Assembly (NCBI GenBank): GCA_027489535.1
Contig: JAIXZO010000006.1
Coordinates: forward strand, 62,001-126,000
From: Hyphomicrobiales bacterium
GTDB taxonomy: Bacteria > Pseudomonadota > Alphaproteobacteria > Rhizobiales > Beijerinckiaceae
DNA: 64,000 nt
Reading direction: 5' to 3'
Below, piece by piece: positions 40,274-48,765 of this stretch. The notes beneath the pieces were generated by a model. It was not told the DNA's origin. It ran no database searches and saw nothing but the letters and a program-made list of their open reading frames with translations. The position numbers and the translations under genes were made by a program. The first letter of the stretch is position 1, and each line of letters starts with the position of its first letter.

Positions 40274-40455
40274 GCCGCTGTTTCGACGGTGGTTCGGAGG
40301 CGCACGCGGACGAAACCCGCATGTGAACCGCATCACGAAACACCATTGCTTTGCAGAGGGTTGCCGGTCTAGCCTCTCGTCATGATCTTGCGTAGTCCTC
40401 CCCCTTCGACGCGCCGCCGCCATGCGGCGTGCTCCGTGTTTCCGAGCCGCCTTCG

Positions 40456-41271
40456 ATGACCGCTCCGGCCGTCACGGGGGCATCGCCCCGGCCGTCCGCG
40501 GCACTCAAGCGGCTGACGGGCGCCGTGACGTTCCTGCTGCCGCTCGTCGTTCTCGTGATCGTCTGGGAAGCAGCCGTCCGAATCACGCAGGTGCATCCCG
40601 GGGTGTTTCCCGGCGTCGGTGCAGTCATGAAGGCCGGTGCGGAAAGCATCCGCGACGGATCGCTTTGGATGCATGTGGGCGCGAGCATGGGCCGCGTGAT
40701 GCTCGGCACCGTGCTGGCGATCTTGGTCGGCGTGCCTCTGGGCGTGCTGATGGGCGTCAGCCCGGCCGTCTCGACCTTTCTGACCCCGCTGTTCCGTTTC
40801 TTCTCGGTTCTGGCCGGCATCGCGTGGATCCCCATCGCGACCCTGTGGTTCGGCTACGGCTTCGGCGCGATCATCTTCGTGATCTTCAACGCGGTGTTCT
40901 TCGTCGTCGCCTACAACACGCTGCTCGGCGTCTCGGGCATCCCGATCACGTTGCGCAACGCCGCCGCCTCCTTGGGCGCGGGCCCGTGGACGATGCTGCG
41001 GGAGGTGCTGCTGCCCGGCGCGCTGCCCAACATCGTGACCGGCATCCGCACGGGGCTCGGCTTCGCATGGCGCGGGCTGATCGCGGCGGAGATGATCGCG
41101 ACCAATGTCGGGCTCGGCTACATGCTGTTTCTCGCGCGCGACTTCTACCGCACGGAGCTGATCGTGTTCGGCATGGTGGTGATCGGCATTCTCTGGCTGC
41201 TGATCGACCGCCTCATCCTTGCGCCGCTCGAACGCCGCACCATCGAACGCTGGGGACTGGTGAGGTCATGA
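40456..41271 (+). CDS. ABC transporter permease (SsuC/TauC/NrtB-like), first of two
   Basis: Inner-membrane permease of 271 aa. BPD_transp_1 helices, MGRVMLGTVLAILVGVPLGVLMGVSPAVSTFLTPLFRFFSVLAGIAWIPIATLWFGYG, and the ATPase-docking EAA-like loop NAAASLGAGPWTMLREVLLPGALPNIVTGIRTGLGFAWRGLIAAEM are typical of the nitrate/sulfonate/taurine class. Start taken at the ATG at 40456; a GTG at 40429 is possible. Its last four bases overlap the ATG of a second, different permease. Confidence 0.9.
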   Translation: MTAPAVTGASPRPSAALKRLTGAVTFLLPLVVLVIVWEAAVRITQVHPGVFPGVGAVMKAGAESIRDGSLWMHVGASMGRVMLGTVLAILVGVPLGVLMGVSPAVSTFLTPLFRFFSVLAGIAWIPIATLWFGYGFGAIIFVIFNAVFFVVAYNTLLGVSGIPITLRNAAASLGAGPWTMLREVLLPGALPNIVTGIRTGLGFAWRGLIAAEMIATNVGLGYMLFLARDFYRTELIVFGMVVIGILWLLIDRLILAPLERRTIERWGLVRS

Positions 41272-42086
41272 TCGCGGCCGAGAACCCCTTCGCGCGGGTA
41301 TGGGGCGCGTATCTGCGCCTCATCGCGCGCTTTCCGTCCGTCGGGCAGATCGTGCCCTTCCTTCCGTTGATCGCGCTGTGGGCGCTGGTGGTGGAGCTCG
41401 GCGTCTTTCCGCGCGCGTTCTTCCCCGGCCCCGTCGACGTGGTGCAGTCCTTCATCACGCTGACATGGAAGGGCATTCTGCCCGCCTATCTCGAGGACAG
41501 CGTCGTGCGGCTGCTGGTGGGGGCGGCCGTCGGCATCGCCGTCGGCATTCCGCTGGGCCTGCTGGTCGGGCTGAGTTCGAAGGCGCACAAGGCGCTCTGG
41601 CCGATCCTGCTGTTCTTCCAGGCCATCGGCGACATCGCATGGCTGCCGCTCCTGATCATCTGGTTCGGCTTCGGACTGCAGACCATGACCTTCGTCATCG
41701 TCTACACCGTGCTGTTTCCGGTGGTGTTGAACACGGTGCTGGGCGTTCGCTCCATCCCGCTGGAATTGCATCGCGCGGGCCGCAGCCTCGGCGCGCCGCC
41801 TTGGCGCATCGTCACCGAAATCGTCGTGCCGGGCGCGCTGCCCAACATCATCACCGGCCTGCGCAACGGCCTCGGCTACGGCTGGCGCGCGTTGATCGCG
41901 GCGGAGATGATCGTCGGAACCAGCGGCATCGGCTTCCTGATGTTCGACTCGCGGCGCGCGGGCTCGGTCGTCGAAATCCTTCTGGGCATGATCGTGCTCG
42001 GCCTGCTCTGGTATGCGGTCGACGCCTTGATCCTCGCGCCTCTCGAACGCGCGACCGGACAACGTTGGGGGCTTGTCGCACGTTGA
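41268..42086 (+). CDS. ABC transporter permease (SsuC/TauC/NrtB-like), second of two
   Basis: Permease of 272 aa, related to but clearly distinct from the preceding one (shared LLPGALPNI/VVPGALPNI TGxRxGLGxxWRxLIAAEM). The start overlaps the upstream stop (ATGA, 41268-41271). The docking loop is AGRSLGAPPWRIVTEIVVPGALPNIITGLRNGLGYGWRALIAAEMIVG. The usual systems of this class use one permease as a homodimer; two adjacent genes imply a heterodimer or two alternative channels. Confidence 0.9.
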   Translation: MIAAENPFARVWGAYLRLIARFPSVGQIVPFLPLIALWALVVELGVFPRAFFPGPVDVVQSFITLTWKGILPAYLEDSVVRLLVGAAVGIAVGIPLGLLVGLSSKAHKALWPILLFFQAIGDIAWLPLLIIWFGFGLQTMTFVIVYTVLFPVVLNTVLGVRSIPLELHRAGRSLGAPPWRIVTEIVVPGALPNIITGLRNGLGYGWRALIAAEMIVGTSGIGFLMFDSRRAGSVVEILLGMIVLGLLWYAVDALILAPLERATGQRWGLVAR

Positions 42087-42841
42087 AGAGCTTGAGCATC
42101 CGCAATCTCTCGAAGACCTATTTCGACCCCTATGCGGGCAAGCACGTCACCGCGGTGCAGGCCGTGTCGCTCGACGTGCCGGAGGGCGAATTCGTCTGCG
42201 TCGTCGGCCCCTCGGGCTGCGGCAAGACGACGATCCTCAACATGATCGCGGGCTTCATCCCGTTGTCGGGCGGCGAGATCGTGGTGGACGGCCGCTCCGT
42301 CTCGGGCCCCGGCCCGGACCGCGGCGTCGTGTTCCAGTCGCATGCGCTGTTTCCGTGGAAGACGGTGCTGGAAAACGTCGCCTTCGGACCGAAGATGCGC
42401 GGCGTGCCGCTTGCGGACCGCGAGGCCATCGCGCGCGAATATCTGGCGCTGGCCGGGCTCGCCCATGCGGCGGACCGCTATCCGAACGAACTGTCCGGCG
42501 GCATGCAGCAGCGCGTGGGCGTGGCGCGCGCGCTCGCGAACCAGCCCGCCGTGCTGCTGATGGACGAGCCCTTCGCCAGCGTCGACGCGCAGACGCGCAT
42601 GACGCTGCAGGAAGAGCTGACGCGCATATGGCAGGAACGCCGCCCCACGATCATCTTCATCACGCATGACGTGCCGGAGGCCGTGTTCCTCGCCAACCGC
42701 GTCGTGGTGCTGTCGAAGGGGCGCGTGCTGAAGGAGATCGACATCGATCTGCCGCGCCCGCGCGTCTGGGACGCCTTGATCGAAGACGAGCGGTTCAAGA
42801 CCCTTTCGGCGCAGGTGCTGCAGCTGGTGAGGTCGGCATGA
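42083..42841 (+). CDS. ABC transporter ATP-binding protein (SsuB/TauB/NrtD-like)
   Basis: ATPase of 252 aa. Walker A GPSGCGKTTILNMIAG, Q-loop VFQSHALFPWKTVLENVAFG, signature LSGGMQQRVGVARAL, Walker B LLMDEPFASVDAQTR, switch FITHDVPEAVFL. The start is assigned to the TTG at 42083, which overlaps the permease stop as TTGA: no ATG or GTG lies at a suitable place and the protein then begins (M)KSLSIRNLSKTY, a normal N-terminus. Translation is probably coupled. The stop overlaps the next ATG (42838-42841). Confidence 0.9.
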   Translation: MKSLSIRNLSKTYFDPYAGKHVTAVQAVSLDVPEGEFVCVVGPSGCGKTTILNMIAGFIPLSGGEIVVDGRSVSGPGPDRGVVFQSHALFPWKTVLENVAFGPKMRGVPLADREAIAREYLALAGLAHAADRYPNELSGGMQQRVGVARALANQPAVLLMDEPFASVDAQTRMTLQEELTRIWQERRPTIIFITHDVPEAVFLANRVVVLSKGRVLKEIDIDLPRPRVWDALIEDERFKTLSAQVLQLVRSA

Positions 42842-43167
42842 GCCTGCTGCGCGAGGCGCTGCGCTCGGGCAAGACGAAGGCCGTGCTGGCCGTCGCGGCC
42901 GCGCTGATCGCGTTTCAGGTGTTTCAGGAGGCGGCCGCGCCGGGCAAGATCGAGCACCCCCTGCCCCCGACGCGGCGCATCGACGTGATCGTGACCCTGC
43001 CCTTCCCGCCGGAACGCTTTCACATCTCCCGTTTTCAGGAATTCGGACGCGTGTCCGGAGCCGACGGCAACGCCGTCGAAGTACGCGGCGTCCATCGGGA
43101 CGACCTCAAGAAACTGGCGCGGCCCTATTGGGTGAAACGCGTCGAACCGATCATCAAGGGAGGATGA
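42838..43167 (+). CDS. Small membrane-anchored protein of unknown function in the ABC operon
   Basis: Predicted protein of 109 aa starting within the ATPase stop (ATGA) and ending 4 nt before the binding-protein gene. One hydrophobic helix (~15-34, AVLAVAAALIAFQVFQEAAA) followed by ~75 polar residues with a predicted beta/alpha character (RRIDVIVTLPFPPERFHISRFQEFGRVSG). It has no signal-peptidase site, so it is probably a membrane-anchored periplasmic domain. No known family recognised. Strict embedding in the operon implies a role tied to the transporter, such as ligand delivery or regulation; this is inference. Confidence 0.7.
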   Translation: MSLLREALRSGKTKAVLAVAAALIAFQVFQEAAAPGKIEHPLPPTRRIDVIVTLPFPPERFHISRFQEFGRVSGADGNAVEVRGVHRDDLKKLARPYWVKRVEPIIKGG

Positions 43168-43171
43168 AACC

Positions 43172-44242
43172 ATGCTGAACAGACGTTCCGTCATGCTCGG
43201 GGCCGCCGCCGTTCTGGCCGCGCCCGCCGTGCACGTACGCGCCCAAGGCGCGGTCGTGAAGCTCAAGGCCGGGATGGTGACGGGCATCGACCAGATCGGT
43301 CTTCCCGTCGCGCTCGAGCGCGGCTTCTTCGAGAAGTGGGGCCTCGACGTCGTGGTCGCTCGTCCCTACGCAACGGGCGTGGACGCGCTCAACGCCTTGC
43401 AGGCGGGCGAAGCCGAGATCGTGCAGGTCGGCGTACCGATGGTCGGCGCGGTGCTGCGCGGCATGGACCTCGTGGCGCTCGGCAACTACAGCGGCAACGC
43501 CCATCGCATGGGCTCGGACGCCACGATGGCGATGGTCGCGCGCGAGGGCTCCGGCATCGACGCCAAGGACCTCTCCACGCTCAAGGGCAAGAAGATCGCG
43601 GCCTCCTTCGGCACCATCAACCATCTCTACGTGCTGGCGTTGCTAGAAAAGGGCGGCCTGACCCCAGCCGACGTGACCATGGTCAACACCCCGCCGCCGG
43701 ACATGACGGTCGCGCTGCTCGCCAAGGGCATCGACGCCTTCGCCGGCTGGGATCCCTGGCCGATCGTCGCGCAGAAGGACGTGCCCGGCGCCTATCAGGT
43801 GATCCGCGGCGGCGGCGTCATCTCCTATGTCGGCTTCAACGTCGCCACTCGCGGCTGGGTGGAGAAGAACGGCGAGACCATCGTGAAGGCCCTTTCCGCC
43901 CTGTCGGAAGGCGACAAGTGGATGCGCGCCAACCCGCAGGCCGCCGCCCAGATCGCGACGCGCTGGATTCCCGGCCTGAAGCAGGACGTGGCCGAAGCGG
44001 CGATGCAGTTCAACGTGCAGCAGACCGACCGCCGGCTCTCGGCCAACAACTACCGTGCGCTTCACGTGGCGCAGGAGCGGCTGCACAAGCTCGGCTTCAT
44101 CAAGGACACGTTCGACGTCAACAAGCACATCGATTCGCGCTTCATCGTGCAGGTGATGGAGAAGAACCCTGAGCTCTTCTCCGACCTGCCCGCGATCCCG
44201 GCCGACGCCGCCATCAAGGCCGGCTTCGTCTTCAAGCCCTGA
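43172..44242 (+). CDS. ABC transporter substrate-binding protein (NMT1/SsuA/TauA-like)
   Basis: Periplasmic binding protein of 356 aa. The N-terminus MLNRRSVMLGAAAVLAAPAVHVRAQ has a twin-arginine-like RRSVML motif, so export may be by Tat. Mature part: LKAGMVTGIDQIGLPVALERGFFEKWGLDVVVARPYATGVDALNALQAGEAEIVQVGVP, the hallmark of the aliphatic-sulfonate/taurine/nitrate/thiamine-precursor binding group. Also FAGWDPWPIVAQKD. Last gene of the operon, followed by an intrinsic terminator at 44301-44326. Ligand cannot be deduced; no sulfonatase or monooxygenase gene is adjacent. Confidence 0.9.
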   Translation: MLNRRSVMLGAAAVLAAPAVHVRAQGAVVKLKAGMVTGIDQIGLPVALERGFFEKWGLDVVVARPYATGVDALNALQAGEAEIVQVGVPMVGAVLRGMDLVALGNYSGNAHRMGSDATMAMVAREGSGIDAKDLSTLKGKKIAASFGTINHLYVLALLEKGGLTPADVTMVNTPPPDMTVALLAKGIDAFAGWDPWPIVAQKDVPGAYQVIRGGGVISYVGFNVATRGWVEKNGETIVKALSALSEGDKWMRANPQAAAQIATRWIPGLKQDVAEAAMQFNVQQTDRRLSANNYRALHVAQERLHKLGFIKDTFDVNKHIDSRFIVQVMEKNPELFSDLPAIPADAAIKAGFVFKP

Positions 44243-44250
44243 TCGGGCGA

Positions 44251-44288
44251 ACAAAAACGCCGGAGGCGACCCTCGGTCGTCTCCGGCG
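44251..44288 (-). terminator. Rho-independent terminator for the minus-strand GST gene
   Basis: Stem of 14 bp (44258-44271 with 44275-44288, one G-U) with a 3-nt loop. On the minus strand it is followed by TTTTTGT (complement of 44251-44257). It lies 44 nt downstream of the stop of the gene at 44332-45039. Confidence 0.75.
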
Positions 44289-44300
44289 CAACAATGATCG

Positions 44301-44326
44301 ACGGAGCCCCTCGGGGCTCCGTTTTT
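44301..44326 (+). terminator. Rho-independent terminator for the 40.5-44.2 kb ABC operon
   Basis: Perfect 10-bp stem (44301-44310 with 44313-44322... read as ACGGAGCCCC / GGGGCTCCGT) with a tight loop, then TTTTT and C on the plus strand. It ends a few bases before the converging GST gene stop. Confidence 0.85.
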
Positions 44327-44331
44327 CGTTC

Positions 44332-45039
44332 TCAGCGGGCCTTCTGGCCGAACAGGATCGCCTGGGCGTCCTTGTCCTGCGAGAGGTCGCGCTTGGTGCG
44401 GTCTTCCTTGTTGACGGCGAAGCCGCGCTGCACGCCGGGGCGGTCGAGCATGGTTTCGAGCCAGCGCTTCACATGCGGGAAGTCGTCGATGTTCTGGCCC
44501 TGCCGCTCATAGCCGCGGATCCAGCCGACGCAGGCCATGTCGGCGATGGAGTAGTCGCCGGCGAGGAATTCACGGTCTTCGAGGCGACGGTTCATCACGC
44601 CGTAAAGGCGGTTCACCTCGTTGGTGTAGCGCTCGATAGCGTAGGGCACCTTTTCCGGCGCGTAGATGCGGAAGTGATGCGTCTGGCCGGCCATGGGGCC
44701 GAGGCCGCCCATCTGCCAAAACAGCCACTGATCGACCTCGACGCGCTTGCGCTCGTCCGTCGACGGATAGAACAGGTTCATCTTGCGGCCGAGATATTGA
44801 AGGATCGCGCCGGACTCGAACACCGAGATGGGTGCGCCCCACGGACCGGCCGGATCGACGATGGCCGGAATCTTGTTGTTGGGCGAAATCGCGAGGAATT
44901 CCGGCTTGAACTGATCGCCCGCGCCGATGTCGATCGGGTGGACGGTGTAGGGGAGCCTGCACTCCTCGAGCATGATGGTGATTTTCCAGCCGTTCGGGGT
45001 CGGCCAGTAATAGAGATCGATCGGAGCTTGGTGCGACAT
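44332..45039 (-). CDS. Glutathione-dependent disulfide-bond oxidoreductase, YfcG-like (Nu-class GST)
   Basis: Cytoplasmic protein of 235 aa. Thioredoxin-like domain ~1-90 with DLYYWPTPNGWKITIMLEECRLPY and ISPNNKIPAIVDPAGP...SVFESGAILQYLGRK. Helical domain with WLFWQMGGLGPMAGQTHHF and YAIERYTNEVNRLYGVMNRRLE. The TPNGWKI segment matches E. coli YfcG/YghU, which use two glutathione molecules and reduce disulfides or peroxides rather than conjugating electrophiles. Adjacent ATG codons at 45042 and 45039; AAGGGG spacing favours 45039. Confidence 0.87.
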   Translation of the reverse strand: MSHQAPIDLYYWPTPNGWKITIMLEECRLPYTVHPIDIGAGDQFKPEFLAISPNNKIPAIVDPAGPWGAPISVFESGAILQYLGRKMNLFYPSTDERKRVEVDQWLFWQMGGLGPMAGQTHHFRIYAPEKVPYAIERYTNEVNRLYGVMNRRLEDREFLAGDYSIADMACVGWIRGYERQGQNIDDFPHVKRWLETMLDRPGVQRGFAVNKEDRTKRDLSQDKDAQAILFGQKAR

Positions 45040-45153
45040 CATGCGTCCCCTTGTTCTTTCCGGCGTTTCGGAAGGGAGAATTGACCTTCGCCGCACCGGG
45101 GGCAAGGGGCAAGCTCGACCGTCAACGCAGCCCCTCCCCGCGCGGCAGGCGGG

Positions 45154-45618
45154 TCAAAAGCGCTTCTTGAACCCCGCATGGCTCTTGGCGTAGCCGAGCC
45201 GTTCGTAAAAGCGATGGGCGTCGATGCGTTTGAGGTTGGAGGTCAATTCCAGCACCGCCGCGCCGCGCGCCCGGGCGACGTCTTCGGCATGGGCGACCAT
45301 GCGCGCGCCGATCCCGAGCGAGCGCAGATCTGCACGCACCTGCACGGCGCGGAGTTCGGCATGCAATGCGCCGCGCCCGGTCAAACCCGGCAGGAAGGAC
45401 AGCACGAACGTCCCCACGACAGTTCCCTCGTGTTCGGCCACGAAGACGAGATGATCCGGATGCTCCGCCATGGTGCGGAACGCCGCCTGATACGCCGGGC
45501 GGTTCGCCTCGGTCCATGCATCGCCGTGCCCGCCCGTCGCGTCCGCTTCATGCAGGCGGATGACGGCTTCGAGATCGGCAATCCGCGCCTCTCGGATCAG
45601 GACGTCGTTCACGCTCAC
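45154..45618 (-). CDS. GNAT family N-acetyltransferase
   Basis: Acyltransferase of 154 aa. Acetyl-CoA-binding motif A is VQVRADLRSLGIGARMVAHAEDVARARGAAVLELTSN (R-x-x-G-I-G-x-R/G). The following LKRIDAHRFYERLGYAKSHAGFKKRF is a common GNAT C-terminus. The GTG at 45618 overlaps the upstream GST-fold gene stop (GTGA), which fixes the start. Substrate unknown; amino acids, antibiotics or protein N-termini are all possible. Confidence 0.85.
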   Translation of the reverse strand: MSVNDVLIREARIADLEAVIRLHEADATGGHGDAWTEANRPAYQAAFRTMAEHPDHLVFVAEHEGTVVGTFVLSFLPGLTGRGALHAELRAVQVRADLRSLGIGARMVAHAEDVARARGAAVLELTSNLKRIDAHRFYERLGYAKSHAGFKKRF

Positions 45619-46253
45619 GCCGTGCGGCTTTCCTTCGGCAGCAGCGCCTCGGGCTCGGCGAAGCCGGGGAGTGCCTTGAAGCGCTTTTCCCAAGCGGCCA
45701 GCTCGGGCAGCGCGTCGATGTCGAACCCGCCTTCGCGGGCGTAGTGGATGACGCCGTAAAGGTCGATGTCGGCGATGGTGACCGCCTCTCCCACCAGCCA
45801 ATCGCGACCTGCGAGCATGGATTGCAGCGTCGCCAGAGCCGCCTCGCCTTCGGTGCGGTATTGCGCCAGCACCGCAGGATCGAATTGGCGGAAACCGAGC
45901 GCTGCGGCGCGCGAGCGGTAGATCGGCCCGGCGAGGCGGTCGAATTCCCAGAACATCCATTCGCGGGCGCGAATGCGCTCCATCAAGGTCGCGCCGCCGA
46001 AGCGTCCGAGCTTGTCGGCGAGATATTCGAGGATCGAAGCGGATTGTGCGAGACTGTTGCCGTTGGAATTGTCGACCAGAGCCGGAACTTGACCGAAACG
46101 GTTTACCGCGAGATGAGCGGGGGCCTTGTGCGCACCCTCGCGAAGCGCCACGTGAACGTAGTCGAACGGTTCACCGGCAAGCGACAGCATGAGCGCGACC
46201 TTGTAGACCGGGCCGGACAAGAAGATGCCGTGAAGGGTAAAGCGCGCGGGCAT
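45615..46253 (-). CDS. Glutathione S-transferase family protein
   Basis: Cytoplasmic protein of 212 aa. N-terminal thioredoxin-like part with FTLHGIFLSGPVYKVALMLSLAGEPFDYVHV and AVNRFGQVPALVDN...LAQSASILEYLADKLG (cis-Pro and the SNAIL-like SAS motif). C-terminal helical domain with LATLQSMLAGRDWLVGEAVTIADIDLYGVIHY (conserved N-capping TIADID). The Ser in LSGP is the likely catalytic residue position. Overlaps the GNAT start by 4 nt, so the two form an operon. Confidence 0.87.
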   Translation of the reverse strand: MPARFTLHGIFLSGPVYKVALMLSLAGEPFDYVHVALREGAHKAPAHLAVNRFGQVPALVDNSNGNSLAQSASILEYLADKLGRFGGATLMERIRAREWMFWEFDRLAGPIYRSRAAALGFRQFDPAVLAQYRTEGEAALATLQSMLAGRDWLVGEAVTIADIDLYGVIHYAREGGFDIDALPELAAWEKRFKALPGFAEPEALLPKESRTA

Positions 46254-46353
46254 GTCGAACTCCGTTCCTGATCGCGCACCTTACCGCCGCGCTTGCGCCG
46301 GCGGAACGGGCGACGCGTGTTTTCCACTCTGACCTGACCGACGGAGATCCGCC

Positions 46354-46884
46354 GTGAATATCCCCGATTTCGCGCAGCCCCTCATGGACTTCGTGCGCGA
46401 GCATCAAGAATGGGCGCCGGCGATCGTGGGACTTCTCGCCTTCGGCGAGTCGCTGGCCTTCATTTCGCTGCTGATCCCCGCAACGGTGCTGCTGGTCGGC
46501 ATCGGCGCGCTCGTCGGAGCCACCGGCATCGAATTCTGGCCGATCTGGAGCGCGGCGGTGATCGGCGCGGGGCTGGGCGACAGCATCTCCTACGTGCTGG
46601 GTCGCCATTTCCACGACCCGATCTCGCGGATGTGGCCGCTGAACAAGCAGCCGGACCTGCTGCCGCGCGGCCATGCCTTTTTCGAGCGTTGGGGCGTCGG
46701 CGGCGTCTTCATCGGCCGTTTCTTCGGCCCGCTGCGCGCCACCGTTCCGCTCGCCGCGGGCGCATGCACGATGCCGATGCTGCAATTCCAGCTCGCCAAC
46801 TGGCTGTCCGCCGGTGTCTGGGCCGGGCTGATGCTCGGGCCGGGCGCCTACGGCATGGAAACGATGATCAAGCTGACGCCCTGA
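46354..46884 (+). CDS. DedA family membrane protein
   Basis: Inner-membrane protein of 176 aa with about four to five hydrophobic segments. Family motifs: LLAFGESLAFISLLIPATVLLVGIGALVG (acidic residue before the membrane re-entrant) and FIGRFFGPLRATVPLAAGACTMPMLQF (GRF-x-P-x-R motif with the essential Arg). DedA proteins act in lipid carrier/phospholipid flipping and proton-motive-force maintenance. Monocistronic. Confidence 0.9.
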   Translation: MNIPDFAQPLMDFVREHQEWAPAIVGLLAFGESLAFISLLIPATVLLVGIGALVGATGIEFWPIWSAAVIGAGLGDSISYVLGRHFHDPISRMWPLNKQPDLLPRGHAFFERWGVGGVFIGRFFGPLRATVPLAAGACTMPMLQFQLANWLSAGVWAGLMLGPGAYGMETMIKLTP

Positions 46885-46924
46885 TCCGCCGGACCGATCC
46901 GGGCAGCGGCGCGAAGCTCCGCCG

Positions 46925-48394
46925 TCAGATGCCGAGCTTCGCCTTGAGCAGGTCGTTGACCGACTGCGGATTGGCCTTGCCGCCGGTCTGCTTCATCACC
47001 TGACCGACGAACCAGCCGAGCATCGTGGGCTTGGCGATGGCCTGCTGCACCTTGTCGGGATTGGCGGCGATCACTTCGTCCACGGCCTTCTCGATGGCCC
47101 CGGTGTCGGTGACCTGCTTCATGCCGCGGCTCTCGACCAGCGCGCGCGGGTCGCCGCCCTCGGTCCAGACGATCTCGAACAGGTCCTTGGCGATCTTGCC
47201 CGAGATGGTGCCCTCGCCGATCAGGTCGACGACCGCGCCGAGCTGCGCTGCGGAAACCGGCGACGCGCCGATGTCCAGGCCTTCCTTGTTCAGCCGGCCG
47301 AACAGCTCGTTGATCACCCAATTCGCGGCGGCCTTGCCGTCGCGGCCCTTCGCGACCGACTCGAAATAGTCGGCCTGATCGCGCTCGGCCACGAGCACGC
47401 CCGCGTCGTACGGGCTGAGGCCGTATTCCGCGATGAAGCGGGCCTTCTTGGCGTCTGGCAGTTCCGGCAGATGCGCCGCGAGCGCGTCGACATAGGCTTG
47501 GTCGAATTCGAGCGGCAGCAGGTCCGGATCGGGGAAATAGCGGTAGTCGTGCGCCTCTTCCTTCGAGCGCATCGAGCGAGTTTCGCCCTTGCCGGGATCG
47601 AACAGGCGCGTCTCCTGCTTGATGACGCCGCCGTCCTCCAGAATGCCGATCTGGCGACGCGCTTCGGCCTCGACGGCCTGGCCGATGAATCGGATCGAGT
47701 TGACGTTCTTGATTTCGCAGCGCGTGCCCAGCGGATCGCCCGGCTTGCGGACGGAGACGTTGACGTCGGCGCGCAGGCTGCCCTTCTCCATGTCGCCGTC
47801 GCAGGTGCCGAGATAGCGCAGGATCGTGCGCAGCTTGGTCACATAGGCCTTGGCCTCGTCCGCCGAGCGGATGTCGGGCTTGGAGACGATTTCCATCAGC
47901 GCCACGCCGGAGCGGTTGAGATCGACGAAGCTCATCGTGGGGTGCTGGTCGTGCAGCGACTTGCCCGCGTCCTGCTCGAGGTGCAGGCGCTCGACGCCGA
48001 CGCGGATCTGCGTGCCGTCGATCATGTCGACGAGCACTTCGCCCTCGCCCACGATCGGGCTCTTGTACTGGCTGATCTGATAGCCCTGCGGCAGGTCCGG
48101 ATAGAAGTAGTTCTTGCGGTCGAACACCGAGCGGAGATTGATCTCCGCTTTCAGCCCGAGGCCGGTGCGCACGGCCTGCGCGACGCATTCCTCGTTGATC
48201 ACGGGCAGCATGCCGGGCATGGCCGCATCCACCAGCGAGACGTGGTCGTTAGGCTCGCCGCCGAATTCCGTCGAGGCTCCCGAAAACAGCTTCGACTTGG
48301 ACGTGACCTGCGCATGGATTTCCATGCCGACCACGACCTCCCAGTCGCCGGTCGCACCCTTGATGAGCTTCTTCGGATCAGCGGGAGCGTTCAT
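46925..48394 (-). CDS. gatB: Aspartyl/glutamyl-tRNA amidotransferase subunit B
   Basis: Cytoplasmic protein of 489 aa that phosphorylates and amidates misacylated Glu-tRNA-Gln and Asp-tRNA-Asn with GatA and GatC. Motifs: [46 protein letters not shown] (signature), and the metal/ATP site residues in [22 protein letters not shown]. The C-terminal YqeY-like tail domain is ~350-489. Last of the gatC-gatA-orf-gatB set; it starts 65 nt after the small membrane-protein gene. Confidence 0.97.
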   Translation of the reverse strand: MNAPADPKKLIKGATGDWEVVVGMEIHAQVTSKSKLFSGASTEFGGEPNDHVSLVDAAMPGMLPVINEECVAQAVRTGLGLKAEINLRSVFDRKNYFYPDLPQGYQISQYKSPIVGEGEVLVDMIDGTQIRVGVERLHLEQDAGKSLHDQHPTMSFVDLNRSGVALMEIVSKPDIRSADEAKAYVTKLRTILRYLGTCDGDMEKGSLRADVNVSVRKPGDPLGTRCEIKNVNSIRFIGQAVEAEARRQIGILEDGGVIKQETRLFDPGKGETRSMRSKEEAHDYRYFPDPDLLPLEFDQAYVDALAAHLPELPDAKKARFIAEYGLSPYDAGVLVAERDQADYFESVAKGRDGKAAANWVINELFGRLNKEGLDIGASPVSAAQLGAVVDLIGEGTISGKIAKDLFEIVWTEGGDPRALVESRGMKQVTDTGAIEKAVDEVIAANPDKVQQAIAKPTMLGWFVGQVMKQTGGKANPQSVNDLLKAKLGI

Positions 48395-48459
48395 GGTGCG
48401 AAGTCCGTTTCGTGCCGATGCGACCGCTTTTCGGGCGGGCGCGAGGCGGGGTCAAGAGT

Positions 48460-48762
48460 TCAGAAAAAGCGCCGCGAAGCGTAGCCGACGGCGGCCCAGA
48501 GGACGCCGGCGATGATGCGGAAGAAGGCATGCGCGCCGCCGAAGGCGAAGCCGCCCTCGAACCAGCTCAAGCCCGCCTGCCGCAACAGGAAGTTGAGGAA
48601 CACCCCGGCCAAGCCTGCCGCGAGACCGGCGAGGATCAGCTTGCCCGCCTGATCGGCCTTGCGGCCCATCCACAACCCGATCGCGACGACCATCGGATCG
48701 ATGAAGGCGAACAGGATGACGCCGTGGAAAGGCTCGAGATCATGCAGGACCTTGGGGAGCAT
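48460..48762 (-). CDS. Small membrane protein of unknown function between gatA and gatB
   Basis: Predicted protein of 100 aa with about three hydrophobic helices (FHGVILFAFIDPMVVAIGLWMG, LILAGLAAGLAGVFLNFLL, AHAFFRIIAGVLWAAVGYASRRFF). Starts 3 nt after the gatA stop, so it is clearly part of the gat transcript. No known family recognised. A housekeeping role in tRNA amidation is unlikely for a membrane protein; it may simply exploit gat expression. Confidence 0.75.
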   Translation of the reverse strand: MLPKVLHDLEPFHGVILFAFIDPMVVAIGLWMGRKADQAGKLILAGLAAGLAGVFLNFLLRQAGLSWFEGGFAFGGAHAFFRIIAGVLWAAVGYASRRFF

Positions 48763-48765
48763 TCC

